A stretch of 64,000 nucleotides of DNA from NCBI GenBank assembly GCA_021819085.1, contig JAKASJ010000007.1, positions 50,215 to 114,214 on the forward strand, given 5' to 3'. Below are positions 45,024 through 54,352 of the stretch, one piece after another. Below the pieces are notes generated by a model, which was not told where the DNA came from, did not search any database, and saw only the letters and a list, made by a program, of their open reading frames with translations. This DNA is from Pseudomonadota bacterium. GTDB lineage: Bacteria; Pseudomonadota; Gammaproteobacteria; Acidiferrobacterales; UBA6901. The translations under genes and the position numbers were made by a program. Each line of letters begins with the position of its first letter. Position 1 is the first letter of the stretch.

Positions 45024-46153
45024 ATCTCCGCAGGCTGCTGGCGATGGCGCTCAAGGAGGCCCTGCAGATCTGGCGGGATCCACGCAGCCTTGCGGTTGCC
45101 TTGCTGATGCCGCTGATGCAGATGGCCATTCTCGGATACGGTGTCAGCCTCGACATCAAACACGTGCCGCTGTGCATTTACGATCAGGAAAACAGCCAGG
45201 CAAGCCGCGCCGTGGTCGAGCGTTTCGTGTCCTCCGGCTGGTTTTCGGTCGGTCATGTGATCACGCGGTATTCCGGTATCCGGCGCGCCATGGATCGCAG
45301 CGAATGCATTGCCGCGATCGTGATTCCGGCGAATTTTTCGCGTACCCTTGCCGCTACCGGCAGCGCGCCGGTGCAGGCAATTTTCGACGCCACCGATGTC
45401 AATACTACCAATATTGCACTCGGGTACGCACAGGGAGTGGTGGCTCAGGAAAACGCCGATATTTCCACACAGTGGGATATGTCCCACGACGTTCAGCCTT
45501 CCCAGGCCGGACAGATCGAGCTTGATCCCAGTGTCTGGTTCAATGAAACGCTCGATAGCCGCTATTTCATAATTCCCGGTGTGGTTGCGGTGATTCTTGC
45601 GCTGGTCGGGGCACAGCTCACATCCCTCACCATTTCCCGGGAGTGGGAGCGCGGAACCATGGAGCAGCTGATTTCCACGCCGATCAGCGCGCTTGAGGTG
45701 ATGCTGGGTAAACTCATACCCTACTTCGCCATCGGTCTGGTCGACGCGGCATTCTGCCTCGGCGTTACCATATTCTGGTTCGGTGTTCCCTTCCGCGGTG
45801 ATGTCGCAACGCTGTTTGTCACGACTGCGCTATTCAACATCGTGGTGCTCGGAATCGGTTATCTGATTTCCGTGCGCATCCGCAGCCAGCTCGGCGCGAG
45901 CCAGATCGCCCTGATGGTCACCATGCTGCCCACAACGCTGCTGTCGGGCTACACCTTTCCCATTGACCAGATGCCCGCGCCGATCCGTGCTCTCACCTAT
46001 ATTGTTTATCCGCGCTATTACGTCACTATCCTGCGCGCCATTTTTCTCAAGGGCAGCGGCCTGGCGGATCTGTGGGGCCCTGTGCTCGGTCTGTGCCTGT
46101 ATGCCGCTGCCATCATCTGGCTGGCCTCCCGGGCGTTTCGTAAGCAGCTGTAG
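45020..46153 (+). CDS. ABC-2 permease, first
   Basis: The protein has 377 residues with the N-terminal MALKEALQIWRDPRSLAVAL, a large extracytoplasmic loop (about 40-170) and about five helices at the C-terminus. WERGTMEQLISTPISALEVM is the family's conserved coupling segment. It is like YbhS and pairs with the next gene, which starts three bases later. Confidence 0.9.
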   Translation: MNLRRLLAMALKEALQIWRDPRSLAVALLMPLMQMAILGYGVSLDIKHVPLCIYDQENSQASRAVVERFVSSGWFSVGHVITRYSGIRRAMDRSECIAAIVIPANFSRTLAATGSAPVQAIFDATDVNTTNIALGYAQGVVAQENADISTQWDMSHDVQPSQAGQIELDPSVWFNETLDSRYFIIPGVVAVILALVGAQLTSLTISREWERGTMEQLISTPISALEVMLGKLIPYFAIGLVDAAFCLGVTIFWFGVPFRGDVATLFVTTALFNIVVLGIGYLISVRIRSQLGASQIALMVTMLPTTLLSGYTFPIDQMPAPIRALTYIVYPRYYVTILRAIFLKGSGLADLWGPVLGLCLYAAAIIWLASRAFRKQL

Positions 46154-46156
46154 ATC

Positions 46157-47287
46157 ATGTTCGAACGCCTGTCAGTGATGCTGATGAAGGAGTTCCTCCA
46201 GCTTCGGCGCGACCGCTGGATGATGTTCCGTCTGATCGTTCCTTTGATTATCCAGATGGTCGTTTTCGGCTATGCCGCCACGTTTACAGTACATCACGTT
46301 GCGACGGCGGTTCTCGATCTGGATCAGAGCCAGGCAAGCCGCAGCCTGATATCGCATTTTGTCGCGACTTCCCGTTTCGATATCGTCGACATGGCCGAAA
46401 ACCGGAAGCAGATCACCAGCGACATCGTTGACGACCGCGCGGTTGTCGCGCTGGTGATCAACGCAGGATTCAGCCGGAATCTGGAGAATGGGCGCAGTGC
46501 GCCGCTGCAGGTTATCATCGATGGAACGAACTCGAACACGGCGTTGATTGCGCTGGGCTATATCGGCCAGATCACTGCGCAGTTTTCGTCCGAACAGGAA
46601 GGCCGCCCGGTTGCCCTGCGAGTGGGGTCCGTGTCGCCAGTGACAGGCATCAAGCTCGAGCCGCTGCCCTGGTTCAATGAGGGCCTCAATGAACGCTGGT
46701 TTTTCATCCCCGGCGTCATCGGTACGCTGACGCTGCTTCAGGTGGTGAGCCTGACTGCGTTCGCAGTTGTGCGCGAGCGCGAGGTCGGTACGCTGGAGCA
46801 GATCATGGTGAGTCCGATCCGGCCCTTCGAATTTATCCTCGGGAAAACCGTGCCATTTTTCCTCATCGGTTTTGGTGACATCGCCCTGGTGAGCGCCTTC
46901 GGAATTCTCTGGTTTCACGTGCCGTTCATCGGCAGTCCGCTGGTAATGCTGGCCGGGGCCGCGCTGTTCCTGATGGCAGCGGTCGGAATGGGGCTTCTGC
47001 TCTCTACCTTCTCGCGGACGCAGCAGCAGGCGTTTGCCCTTAACTTTTTTCTGCTGAACCCGTTCTTCATACTCTCTGGTTTTGCCTTTCCTATCGCCGC
47101 CATGCCAAAGGCCCTGCAGTGGTTCACGCTGATCAATCCGCTGCGCTATTTTCTTGTCATCATCCGCGCGGTGTTTCTGAAAGGGGTCGGTGTGGACGTG
47201 CTCTGGCCGCAGCTGTTGGCATTGGCGCTGCTTGCGGCCGTGATGCTTACAATCAGCGTACTGCGTTTCACGAAATCGCTAGACTAG
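46157..47287 (+). CDS. ABC-2 permease, second
   Basis: The protein has 376 residues with the same topology as its neighbour: MLMKEFLQLRRDRWMMFRLI, a long periplasmic loop, REREVGTLEQIMVSPIRPFE, and terminal helices. It is like YbhR. It is the last gene of the five-gene exporter operon (HlyD, two ATPases, two permeases). The substrate is unknown. Confidence 0.9.
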   Translation: MFERLSVMLMKEFLQLRRDRWMMFRLIVPLIIQMVVFGYAATFTVHHVATAVLDLDQSQASRSLISHFVATSRFDIVDMAENRKQITSDIVDDRAVVALVINAGFSRNLENGRSAPLQVIIDGTNSNTALIALGYIGQITAQFSSEQEGRPVALRVGSVSPVTGIKLEPLPWFNEGLNERWFFIPGVIGTLTLLQVVSLTAFAVVREREVGTLEQIMVSPIRPFEFILGKTVPFFLIGFGDIALVSAFGILWFHVPFIGSPLVMLAGAALFLMAAVGMGLLLSTFSRTQQQAFALNFFLLNPFFILSGFAFPIAAMPKALQWFTLINPLRYFLVIIRAVFLKGVGVDVLWPQLLALALLAAVMLTISVLRFTKSLD

Positions 47288-47358
47288 CCGCGTTCCGGCC
47301 GGAGCGATCGTGCAGGACGCCGGCAGGCCGGGTTACTGGGCAATCCCGGTCGGACCGG

Positions 47359-48861
47359 TCAGTCCGGAGAGTCGCCGCCGCGACGCAGCGGCGACTCTTC
47401 CGTGGACGGCGGGAACACTGGCAGGTCTGGGCCTATGGCGGCGTGCAGGAAGCTGTCTACCCAGCGGAAAATGTCGTGCTCGCGCAGCGCTCGGCGCATG
47501 CGGCGCATGCGCCTGCGCCGCTCGGCGATGTCCATGGCATAGGCGCGATGGATTGCATCGGCCACACCTTCAACGTCGTAGGGATTGACCAGCAAGGCGT
47601 CATGCCGCATCTGCGCCGCCGCGCCGGCGAATTCGGACAGAATCAGGACGCACTCCTGTTCGATGGAGCAGGCGCAGTATTCCTTGGCGACGAGATTCAT
47701 GCCGTCCTTGAGCGGCGTTACCAGCGCGATTTCAGCAACGCGGTAATAGGCGAGGAGATCGGCGGGCACGAGACTGCGGAAGACGTAATGGATGGGTACC
47801 CAGCCGCCCGGACGGGTGAATCTGCCGTTGATCTTCCCGACGAGTTGCTCGATTTCGGCTTTCAACTCGCGGTAGCGGGGAATGTCCGCGCGGCTGGGGA
47901 CGACCACCTGAATCAGCGTGACGTGCTCACGGAGCTGCGGGTAGCGTTCAAGGGCGTTGGCGAAAGCCTTGAGACGCAGCGGAATTCCTTTCGTATAGTC
48001 CAGCCGGTCGACTCCGAGGAGCAGTTGGCGATCGGGAAGCAGGGCGCGCAGACCGGCCGCACGGCCAGCCACATCCACGGCAGCCGCACGTCTGGCGAAA
48101 CTTCCGTAGTCGATGCTGATGGGGAAGCTTCCAATGCGCACCTTGCGCTGCCCCAAAGTCGTGATACACGCCTCAGGCCTTCCGCGAATCGTGACGCCGG
48201 TCACCAGCATGCGTACGCATTCCACGAAATTTCTCTGATCGCGGGGCGTCTGGAATCCGAGCAGATCATACTGAAGCAGCGCATTCAGCAGTGGCAGACG
48301 CCAGGGTAACTTCATGAAGATATCGGGAGGTGGAAACGGAATGTGCAGAAAGAACGCGATACGCGCCGAGAGACGATGACGTCGCAGTTCCTGGGCCACG
48401 TTCATGAGATGATAGTCGTGCACCCAGATGAAGTCCCCATCCGCAGCGTCGGCCGCAATGGCCTCGGCGTACTTGCGATTGACGGCGCAGTAGACACGCC
48501 AATAGCCAGGATTGAAATTGCACAGCGATTGCAGGTCGTGAAACAGCGGCCAGACAATCTCGTTAGAGAACCCGTGATAGAAGCCGTGCTGCTCCTCTTC
48601 TGTGAGCGTAACCGGGCGCAGGCGGCATCCGATGCGGTCCGCCGTCTCGCGAAGCAGTGCATCGGGATCAGGCGCCTCGGTGCCGCTGCCGGGCCAGCTG
48701 ACCCATGTGCCACCGCAGTCGCGCAGCACCGGTGTGAGTGCGCTGACGAGTCCGCCGCTGGCCGGTTCGATGCGGCACACACTGTCCTCGTCCCAGCGCA
48801 ATACCACTGGCAGGCGGTTGGATACGACGATCAGTCCGGCGCCAGATTGGAGATTCGTCAT
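47359..48861 (-). CDS. otsA: Trehalose-6-phosphate synthase OtsA
   Basis: The protein has 500 residues from ATG 48861, which is one base after the mscS stop (TGAGATG); a longer frame would overlap mscS. GT20 motifs are visible: VVSNRLPVVL, SGGLVSALTPVL, WVHDYHLMNVAQEL, FFLHIPFPP, GVDRLDYTKGIP and TPLKDGMNLVAKEY. It joins UDP-glucose and glucose-6-phosphate. The C-terminal 25 residues after WVDSFLHA are an arginine-rich tail of no known role. Operon with otsB and mscS. Confidence 0.96.
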   Translation of the reverse strand: MTNLQSGAGLIVVSNRLPVVLRWDEDSVCRIEPASGGLVSALTPVLRDCGGTWVSWPGSGTEAPDPDALLRETADRIGCRLRPVTLTEEEQHGFYHGFSNEIVWPLFHDLQSLCNFNPGYWRVYCAVNRKYAEAIAADAADGDFIWVHDYHLMNVAQELRRHRLSARIAFFLHIPFPPPDIFMKLPWRLPLLNALLQYDLLGFQTPRDQRNFVECVRMLVTGVTIRGRPEACITTLGQRKVRIGSFPISIDYGSFARRAAAVDVAGRAAGLRALLPDRQLLLGVDRLDYTKGIPLRLKAFANALERYPQLREHVTLIQVVVPSRADIPRYRELKAEIEQLVGKINGRFTRPGGWVPIHYVFRSLVPADLLAYYRVAEIALVTPLKDGMNLVAKEYCACSIEQECVLILSEFAGAAAQMRHDALLVNPYDVEGVADAIHRAYAMDIAERRRRMRRMRRALREHDIFRWVDSFLHAAIGPDLPVFPPSTEESPLRRGGDSPD

Positions 48862-48862
48862 C

Positions 48863-49969
48863 TCAGCTGCATCTGCGCGACAGATCTGGCGGTGAATCGG
48901 ACTGGACATATACGGTCTGGGTCGGATAGGCGAACTCAATGCGTTCCTGTGTCAGGCGCGCATGCAGAGCGAGATTGATTGCCTGCTGGATGTCCATGTA
49001 CAGGTTGTAATCGGCGTCGAGCACGAAATAGACAACGTGGAAAATCAATGCCGAAGCGCCGAACTCCTTGAAATGTGCGCGGTCGAAGCGGGTTTTCGGC
49101 TGGCTGGTGACGATTTCCCGCAGCACGGCAGGAATGCGGCGCAGCTTGTCCGGTGGCGTCTGGTAGGTGACGCCAAACTGGAACAGCACACGCCGCTCGT
49201 ACATGCGCTTGTAGTTATGGATCCGGTTTGTCAGAAGGGTATTGTTCGGGAACACGATCTGCTCTCCCGAGAGAGAGCGAATCCGGGTTGTGCGCAGGCC
49301 GATGTACTCCACCGTGCCGGAGGCATCGCCGACTACAATAAAGTCGCCGATGATGAAGGGACGGTCGAGGGCGATAGAGACCGAGGCAAACACATTACCC
49401 AGGATGTTCTGTAGCGCGAGTGCCACAGCAATCCCGCCTATGCCCAGACTCGTGACGAGCGTAGTGATGTCGACGCCAAGGTTGGCCAGAAGCATCATGG
49501 CAATCATCGACCACAGGGCTACACGCAGCATGAAGCCGAGCATCCGCATCGTGGTCGCGCCGCCGGCATCGTCCTCGCGATGCCGGTCGATATACCGGTC
49601 TATCCAGACGCGGATTGTCCGGTGTCCCCACAGTGCAGCCTGCAGCAGTATGGCGACGACCATGACGTGTCCGATGACACGAACGACCGGCCGGGGGAGC
49701 GTGAGGAACGTGGCGCCCAGGTACAGTGCGACGCTTGCCGGAAACCAGCGGCGCGTGCCGGCCAGGATTTCGGCCGCAAATCCGTCAAAGTGACTGTGAG
49801 TGCGGCTGGCGACGCGCCGCAGATGGTGGAGAATTACACGCAGCGCGAGATTGAAGACGAGGACGAGACCCAGCGCGATCGCCGCCGCGACCACCCAGTC
49901 GACGGGAGGGTTTCCATAATAGTTTGGTCTGAGCCAGAGCACTATGTTATTACGCGTGCCTGATGCCAT
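48863..49969 (-). CDS. MscS-type mechanosensitive channel
   Basis: The protein has 368 residues. It has four or five membrane helices; the pore helix and adjacent beta domain are evident (LGIGGIAVALALQNILGNVF, DRPFIIGDFIVVGD, GTVEYIGLRTTRIRSLSGEQ, VFPNNTLL). It opens on hypo-osmotic shock to release solutes. Its place between otsB and otsA, overlapping otsB by 28 bases, couples trehalose synthesis with solute release. Confidence 0.92.
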   Translation of the reverse strand: MASGTRNNIVLWLRPNYYGNPPVDWVVAAAIALGLVLVFNLALRVILHHLRRVASRTHSHFDGFAAEILAGTRRWFPASVALYLGATFLTLPRPVVRVIGHVMVVAILLQAALWGHRTIRVWIDRYIDRHREDDAGGATTMRMLGFMLRVALWSMIAMMLLANLGVDITTLVTSLGIGGIAVALALQNILGNVFASVSIALDRPFIIGDFIVVGDASGTVEYIGLRTTRIRSLSGEQIVFPNNTLLTNRIHNYKRMYERRVLFQFGVTYQTPPDKLRRIPAVLREIVTSQPKTRFDRAHFKEFGASALIFHVVYFVLDADYNLYMDIQQAINLALHARLTQERIEFAYPTQTVYVQSDSPPDLSRRCS

Positions 49970-50739
49970 TGCTGCAGGAACTCCAGCAGTGCATGCGGTG
50001 GCTGCAGCCAGTGGCGGGCGTTGCTGGGACGGGGTTGCGGACGCACCAGTATGCCCATGCCGCGTCCCTGCAGTGCACGAAAGGCATCCTCGTCGGTTTC
50101 GTCATCACCCAGATAGGCGATGGCTGTCTGCGGATTCATTTCGGCGAGCACCGTCTGCAGCGCGTATGCCTTGGTGCGTCCGGGTGCGCGCAGCTCGATG
50201 CCGCCGTCGAAGTCGTGCCAGTGCAGATGTTCGTCGAGGTGCAGGCATCGCCATTGCTCGAGGACGACGGCACGGATGGCGACGATCTGATCGGCCGCCA
50301 TCCCGCGCCAGTGGATTGCCAGGCCGGCCGGTTTGTACTCGCAACGCCCACCGGCCGCTTCGACCCGACCGGTCCATCCGTCGGCATTGACCAGCGAGCG
50401 CAATGCTGCTTCGCTGATGGACGCCGTCTGGTATTCACCATCAGGCTGCAGCTGCTCCCAGCCGTGCGATCCCCAGATCTCCGGAATGCGTGCGAGTTTG
50501 AGCAGCGGAAGGAGGTCCTTGATCCAGCGGCCGGTCACCAGCACGACGCGCGTGCGCCCCTGGTCGATGATGCGATCGATCAGTTCGCACACCCCTGGAT
50601 AGGGTAGCGCCGTGCGCGGGTCAACCTGAAACGGTGCGAGCGTTCCGTCATAGTCGAGCAGCAGCGCCGACTCGCTGGCCGCGCGCAGCGTCTGGAAAAA
50701 TCCGTTGAATCCGTTGTGCTGTGGAAGGGTCCGGGCCAT
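49942..50739 (-). CDS. otsB: Trehalose-6-phosphate phosphatase OtsB
   Basis: The protein has 265 residues of the HAD superfamily: LLLDYDGTLAPF (nucleophile Asp), VLVTGR, the LHLDEHLHWHD cap region, and YLGDDETDEDAF. It removes phosphate from trehalose-6-phosphate. It is the first gene of a leftward otsB-mscS-otsA operon. Confidence 0.95.
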   Translation of the reverse strand: MARTLPQHNGFNGFFQTLRAASESALLLDYDGTLAPFQVDPRTALPYPGVCELIDRIIDQGRTRVVLVTGRWIKDLLPLLKLARIPEIWGSHGWEQLQPDGEYQTASISEAALRSLVNADGWTGRVEAAGGRCEYKPAGLAIHWRGMAADQIVAIRAVVLEQWRCLHLDEHLHWHDFDGGIELRAPGRTKAYALQTVLAEMNPQTAIAYLGDDETDEDAFRALQGRGMGILVRPQPRPSNARHWLQPPHALLEFLQQWHQARVIT

Positions 50740-51463
50740 TGTGTCTGCGTGCCTCCGTCGGATTTTCGATGTGGTATGAACGGCGGAGTCCGCAGTGCAG
50801 TGACGGCATGCTTGCCGTGGGATTGGCGAAGCGATTGCACCCCGCAGCTGCTTGTTCCGCGTTCAGTCGAGTGCGGGATGGGATCCCGCGATATTGATCC
50901 GGCTCGAAATCAGCCGCCTGCGCGGCTGATACCCTCAGCGTGGCCGGCGGTTCGTCGCTATGCCTTGAATGTCTACGGCACTTCTTTGGTGCATGGTTCG
51001 GTTCGCCCAGCCTGGCATCGGTGCGATGTCCCGGGGCGAACCGGGGAGTGTCAGCTTGTCCGGGTTATTCTAATCAACGGCTCGGCGCCTGGCAACCCGC
51101 CCGCAGGCGGGTTTCGAACCTTCCGGGCCGGCCTCTGCCCCCGGAATGCACGTCGCACCGGTCCATGTGCAGAATCGGCACGAGCGGGTCTTCTGTGTAC
51201 CGGCATGGCCGGATGGTCGCACCGCGGCGTGCCTGCCGCAAACCGGTAAATCGGCGAAGCGGGCCTGGGCGAGGGGTCTGCGCAGCCCGCCCGACCTGCT
51301 CGCGAAACGCGCCTCAGCGCGGAATTGCGGGCTGCGGACGGACCGGAAACGGCATTTGCGTTTACCCGGGAATCCGGGACGGGTAAACTCTGAGTTTGCC
51401 GTTGTAGCCGGAACGCGCCGGCCCATGCCAGTTCGATTCTATTTTATAGGTACCAGCGATTAT
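50740..51463. other. Intergenic region before ffs
   Basis: It contains a perfect 8-bp hairpin (separate entry) but no convincing gene; frames of up to 177 codons overlap on both strands. TATTTTATAGG near 51440-51450 could be the -10 region of the ffs promoter. Confidence 0.5.
51094..51113. terminator. Candidate hairpin terminator
   Basis: AACCCGCC at 51094-51101 pairs perfectly with GGCGGGTT at 51106-51113 around a CGCA loop, with only TTTC behind. The U-run is short, so it is a weak or bidirectional candidate. Confidence 0.4.
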
Positions 51464-51574
51464 GGCGGTGATGGTCGGTCCCTCCGTGACGAAGGGTTGT
51501 GAACCCGGTCAGGTCCGGAAGGAAGCAGCCGCAGCAGCCCGTTCGGGTGCGGAGTGCGGCCGGCCGGAGCCGCC
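51464..51574 (+). ncRNA. ffs: Signal recognition particle RNA (4.5S)
   Basis: It contains the conserved SRP core GTCAGGTCCGGAAGGAAGCA and GCAGCAG, including the GGAA tetraloop region. The ends GGCGG and CCGCC pair to close a long hairpin of about 110 nucleotides. It lies just before dnaX, the usual place in gammaproteobacteria. The exact ends are estimated. Confidence 0.93.
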
Positions 51575-51622
51575 ACCCTATTTTTGGTTCAGGCAGGTTC
51601 ACATGGTCCGGAACATTCCGGT

Positions 51623-53236
51623 ATGAGTTACCAGGTGCTGGCACGCAAGTGGCGTCCCCGCCAATTCGCGGATCTGGTCGGCCAGGAGCACGTGGTGCGT
51701 GCGCTCGTCAACGGGTTGGACCACGACCGTCTGCATCATGCGTTTCTCTTTACCGGCACGCGCGGCGTCGGCAAGACCACGATCGCACGCATCCTGGCGA
51801 AATCCCTGAACTGCGAAACCGGTGTCAGCTCCCGGCCCTGCGGTAAATGTCAGGCGTGTACGGAGGTGGATGAAGGGCGGTTTGTCGACCTCATCGAAGT
51901 CGATGCTGCATCGCGCACCAAGGTCGATGATACGCGCGAGCTGCTGGAAAACGTCCAATATGCTCCGACGCGTGGGCGCTTCAAGGTGTACCTGATTGAC
52001 GAGGTGCACATGCTGTCGACCCACAGCTTCAATGCCCTGCTCAAGACCCTTGAGGAGCCGCCGCCGCACGTCAAATTCCTGCTCGCGACGACAGATCCGC
52101 AGAAGCTTCCGGTCACCGTGCTATCGCGTTGCCTGCAGTTCAACCTCAAACGCCTGCAGCCGGCGCAGATCGAAGCGCAGCTCGAGCGGATACTCGCGGC
52201 GGAAGGTATTGCGTTCGAGGTGCCGGCTCTCGCGCTGCTGGCATATGCCGCGGACGGAAGCATGCGCGATGCACTCAGCCTGGTGGACCAGGCCATCGCG
52301 TACTGTGGCGGCAAGGTTGCCGAGCGTGAAGTGCGGGACATGCTCGGCACGATCGATAGCGCCGCGATTGAGCGGTTGCTCGTCGCGCTCAGTGCAGGTG
52401 ATGCGCGTGGCGTGCTGAGCGCGGTTGCCGATGCATCAGAACACAGCATCGACTGTGACGGTCTGTTGCAGGAGTTGCTGCTCCAGCTGCATCGCATCGC
52501 ACTGGCGCAGGTCGCGCCGGATGTGCTGGAGGCCGGCGCGGCGGACACGGATCGCCTGTTCGTCCACGCCCGCTCGATGACCCCCGAGGACGTGCAGCTG
52601 TACTATCAGATCGGACTTCTCGGTCGACGTGATCTGGCACTCGCGCCCGATCCGCGCAGCGGGCTAGAGATGGCGTTGCTCAGAATGCTGGCTTTCCGGC
52701 CAGTCTCCGCGGCCGCTGCCACCGAACAGGGCGTGGTGCGGGAGAATGCACCACAGCGCGAGGCGCGTGGCGGCGTGCGTCCCGTGTCGGAAGCTGCCGT
52801 CGCGTCTGAAGCCGCAGCCGCGCCGCAGGCCGCCACCATCCGCCCTGGATCGGCGGCGGTCGGTGACTGGCCGGATACGGTCGCACAGCTGCAGCTCGCG
52901 GGACTGATGCGTGAGCTGGTCAGCCATACGACGCTGGATTCGTGCAGTGCCGACACATTCAGCCTGACTCTGGACCAGAGCATGGGGCATCTGCTCAACA
53001 AGGATCGGGAAGCGGCGCTGCGGAAGGCTCTGGAGGAGCATCTCGGGCACGCGGTCACACTGCGCGTGCAGGTGGGCGTGCCGGCATCCGAAACTCCGGC
53101 GCAGGCCCGGAGTCGCGCATGCGACGAGCGCCAGCAGGCTGCAACGCGCGCCATCGAGGGTGACCCGAACGTTCGAGCATTGGAGGAGACGTTCAATGCG
53201 CGTGTCAGTCCTGGCTCGATTCGTCCAAAATTGTGA
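51623..53236 (+). CDS. dnaX: DNA polymerase III tau/gamma subunit
   Basis: The protein has 537 residues from ATG 51623 (MSYQVLARKWRPRQF). It has Walker A GTRGVGKTTIARILAKS, the zinc cluster CGKCQACTEV, DAASRTKVDD, and LIDEVHMLSTHSFNALLKTL (Walker B). It is the clamp-loader ATPase. The C-terminal tau part is short compared with 643 residues in E. coli, and I saw no A-rich slippery site for gamma. Confidence 0.97.
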   Translation: MSYQVLARKWRPRQFADLVGQEHVVRALVNGLDHDRLHHAFLFTGTRGVGKTTIARILAKSLNCETGVSSRPCGKCQACTEVDEGRFVDLIEVDAASRTKVDDTRELLENVQYAPTRGRFKVYLIDEVHMLSTHSFNALLKTLEEPPPHVKFLLATTDPQKLPVTVLSRCLQFNLKRLQPAQIEAQLERILAAEGIAFEVPALALLAYAADGSMRDALSLVDQAIAYCGGKVAEREVRDMLGTIDSAAIERLLVALSAGDARGVLSAVADASEHSIDCDGLLQELLLQLHRIALAQVAPDVLEAGAADTDRLFVHARSMTPEDVQLYYQIGLLGRRDLALAPDPRSGLEMALLRMLAFRPVSAAAATEQGVVRENAPQREARGGVRPVSEAAVASEAAAAPQAATIRPGSAAVGDWPDTVAQLQLAGLMRELVSHTTLDSCSADTFSLTLDQSMGHLLNKDREAALRKALEEHLGHAVTLRVQVGVPASETPAQARSRACDERQQAATRAIEGDPNVRALEETFNARVSPGSIRPKL

Positions 53237-53267
53237 AGTTTCTGGAATTTGACGGGGGTAGACGCGA

Positions 53268-53588
53268 ATGAAAGGCGGATTGGGCAACATCATGAAGCAA
53301 GCCCAGGTCATGCAGGAGAATCTGCGCAAGGCGCAGGAGCAGCTCGCGCAGATCGAGGTCACCGGCAATGCCGGCGGCGGATTGGTGACGGTCACCATGA
53401 CCTGTCGGCACGACGTGCGACGTGTGCATATCGACCAGTCGCTGATGCAGGATGACAAAGAGGTTCTTGAGGATCTGGTGGCGGCAGCGATGAATGATGC
53501 CGTGCGCAAGGCCGAGCAGACGAGTCAGGAGAAGATGGCGGGCCTGACCGCCGGTCTGAACATTCCCGGTCTGAATTTCCCGTTCTGA
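53268..53588 (+). CDS. ybaB: YbaB/EbfC nucleoid-associated protein
   Basis: The protein has 106 residues: [34 protein letters not shown] and [15 protein letters not shown]. It is a small DNA-binding dimer, always between dnaX and recR in this order. The start ATG lies 31 bases after dnaX. Confidence 0.95.
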   Translation: MKGGLGNIMKQAQVMQENLRKAQEQLAQIEVTGNAGGGLVTVTMTCRHDVRRVHIDQSLMQDDKEVLEDLVAAAMNDAVRKAEQTSQEKMAGLTAGLNIPGLNFPF

Positions 53589-53595
53589 CAACGGA

Positions 53596-54192
53596 ATGTC
53601 CGACTCCCCTGCAATTGAAGGCCTCAAGCAGGCCCTGCGCCGGCTGCCCGGCGTGGGACCCAAGACTGCGCAGCGCATGGCGTTTCATCTCCTGGAGCGT
53701 GACCGCGACGGCGCCCAGCTGATCATGCAGGCTCTGGGCAACGCGCTTGAGCGGGTCCGGCGATGTCAGCGCTGCAGCAACCTGAGCGAGCAGGACGTCT
53801 GCGCGCTGTGTTCTTCCGCGCGCCGCGACGCAAGCCTGCTGTGCGTAGTCGAATCGCCGGCCGACCTCATGTCCCTGGAGCAATCCGGTGTCTACAATGG
53901 CCGGTATTTCGTGCTCATGGGTCATCTTTCGCCACTCGATGGAATCGGCCCGGATGAACTGGGTATCCCGAGACTGGAAGCGCTGCTCGACTCCGGCGGC
54001 GTCAAAGAGGTCATTCTCGCGACCAACCTCACTGTGGAGGGGGAGGCGACGGCACACTATGTCGGAGATCTCGCCCGCGAGCGCAAGATCTTCGTCACCC
54101 GGATTGCACATGGTGTGCCGCTCGGGGGTGAACTCGAATATACCGATCGCGGCACCCTGGCACGGGCATTCAGCGGCCGGCGCGAAGCCTGA
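53596..54192 (+). CDS. recR: Recombination protein RecR
   Basis: The protein has 198 residues. It has a helix-hairpin-helix ([20 protein letters not shown]), a four-cysteine zinc finger ([16 protein letters not shown]), and a TOPRIM domain ([17 protein letters not shown]). It works with RecF/RecO in gap repair. It follows ybaB by seven bases. Confidence 0.97.
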   Translation: MSDSPAIEGLKQALRRLPGVGPKTAQRMAFHLLERDRDGAQLIMQALGNALERVRRCQRCSNLSEQDVCALCSSARRDASLLCVVESPADLMSLEQSGVYNGRYFVLMGHLSPLDGIGPDELGIPRLEALLDSGGVKEVILATNLTVEGEATAHYVGDLARERKIFVTRIAHGVPLGGELEYTDRGTLARAFSGRREA

Positions 54193-54352
54193 GGGGACGC
54201 TCCGGCGCGGCCGGATGGGCACGCCACGGCCGGCAGGTTAAGATGATGGTGCGGTGCGCCGTGGATCACCGTCGCGGCCGCATTCCGCGCGGCGCGTCAT
54301 CCGTCCATTCCCGATCCGGACCAGACCATATCCCTTTCTGCCCAATCTATCT

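Noticed and set aside
51094..51113. The 8-bp hairpin as a mobile-element end or part of a repeat family
   Set aside because: I found only one copy and no duplicated target; I kept it as a weak terminator candidate.
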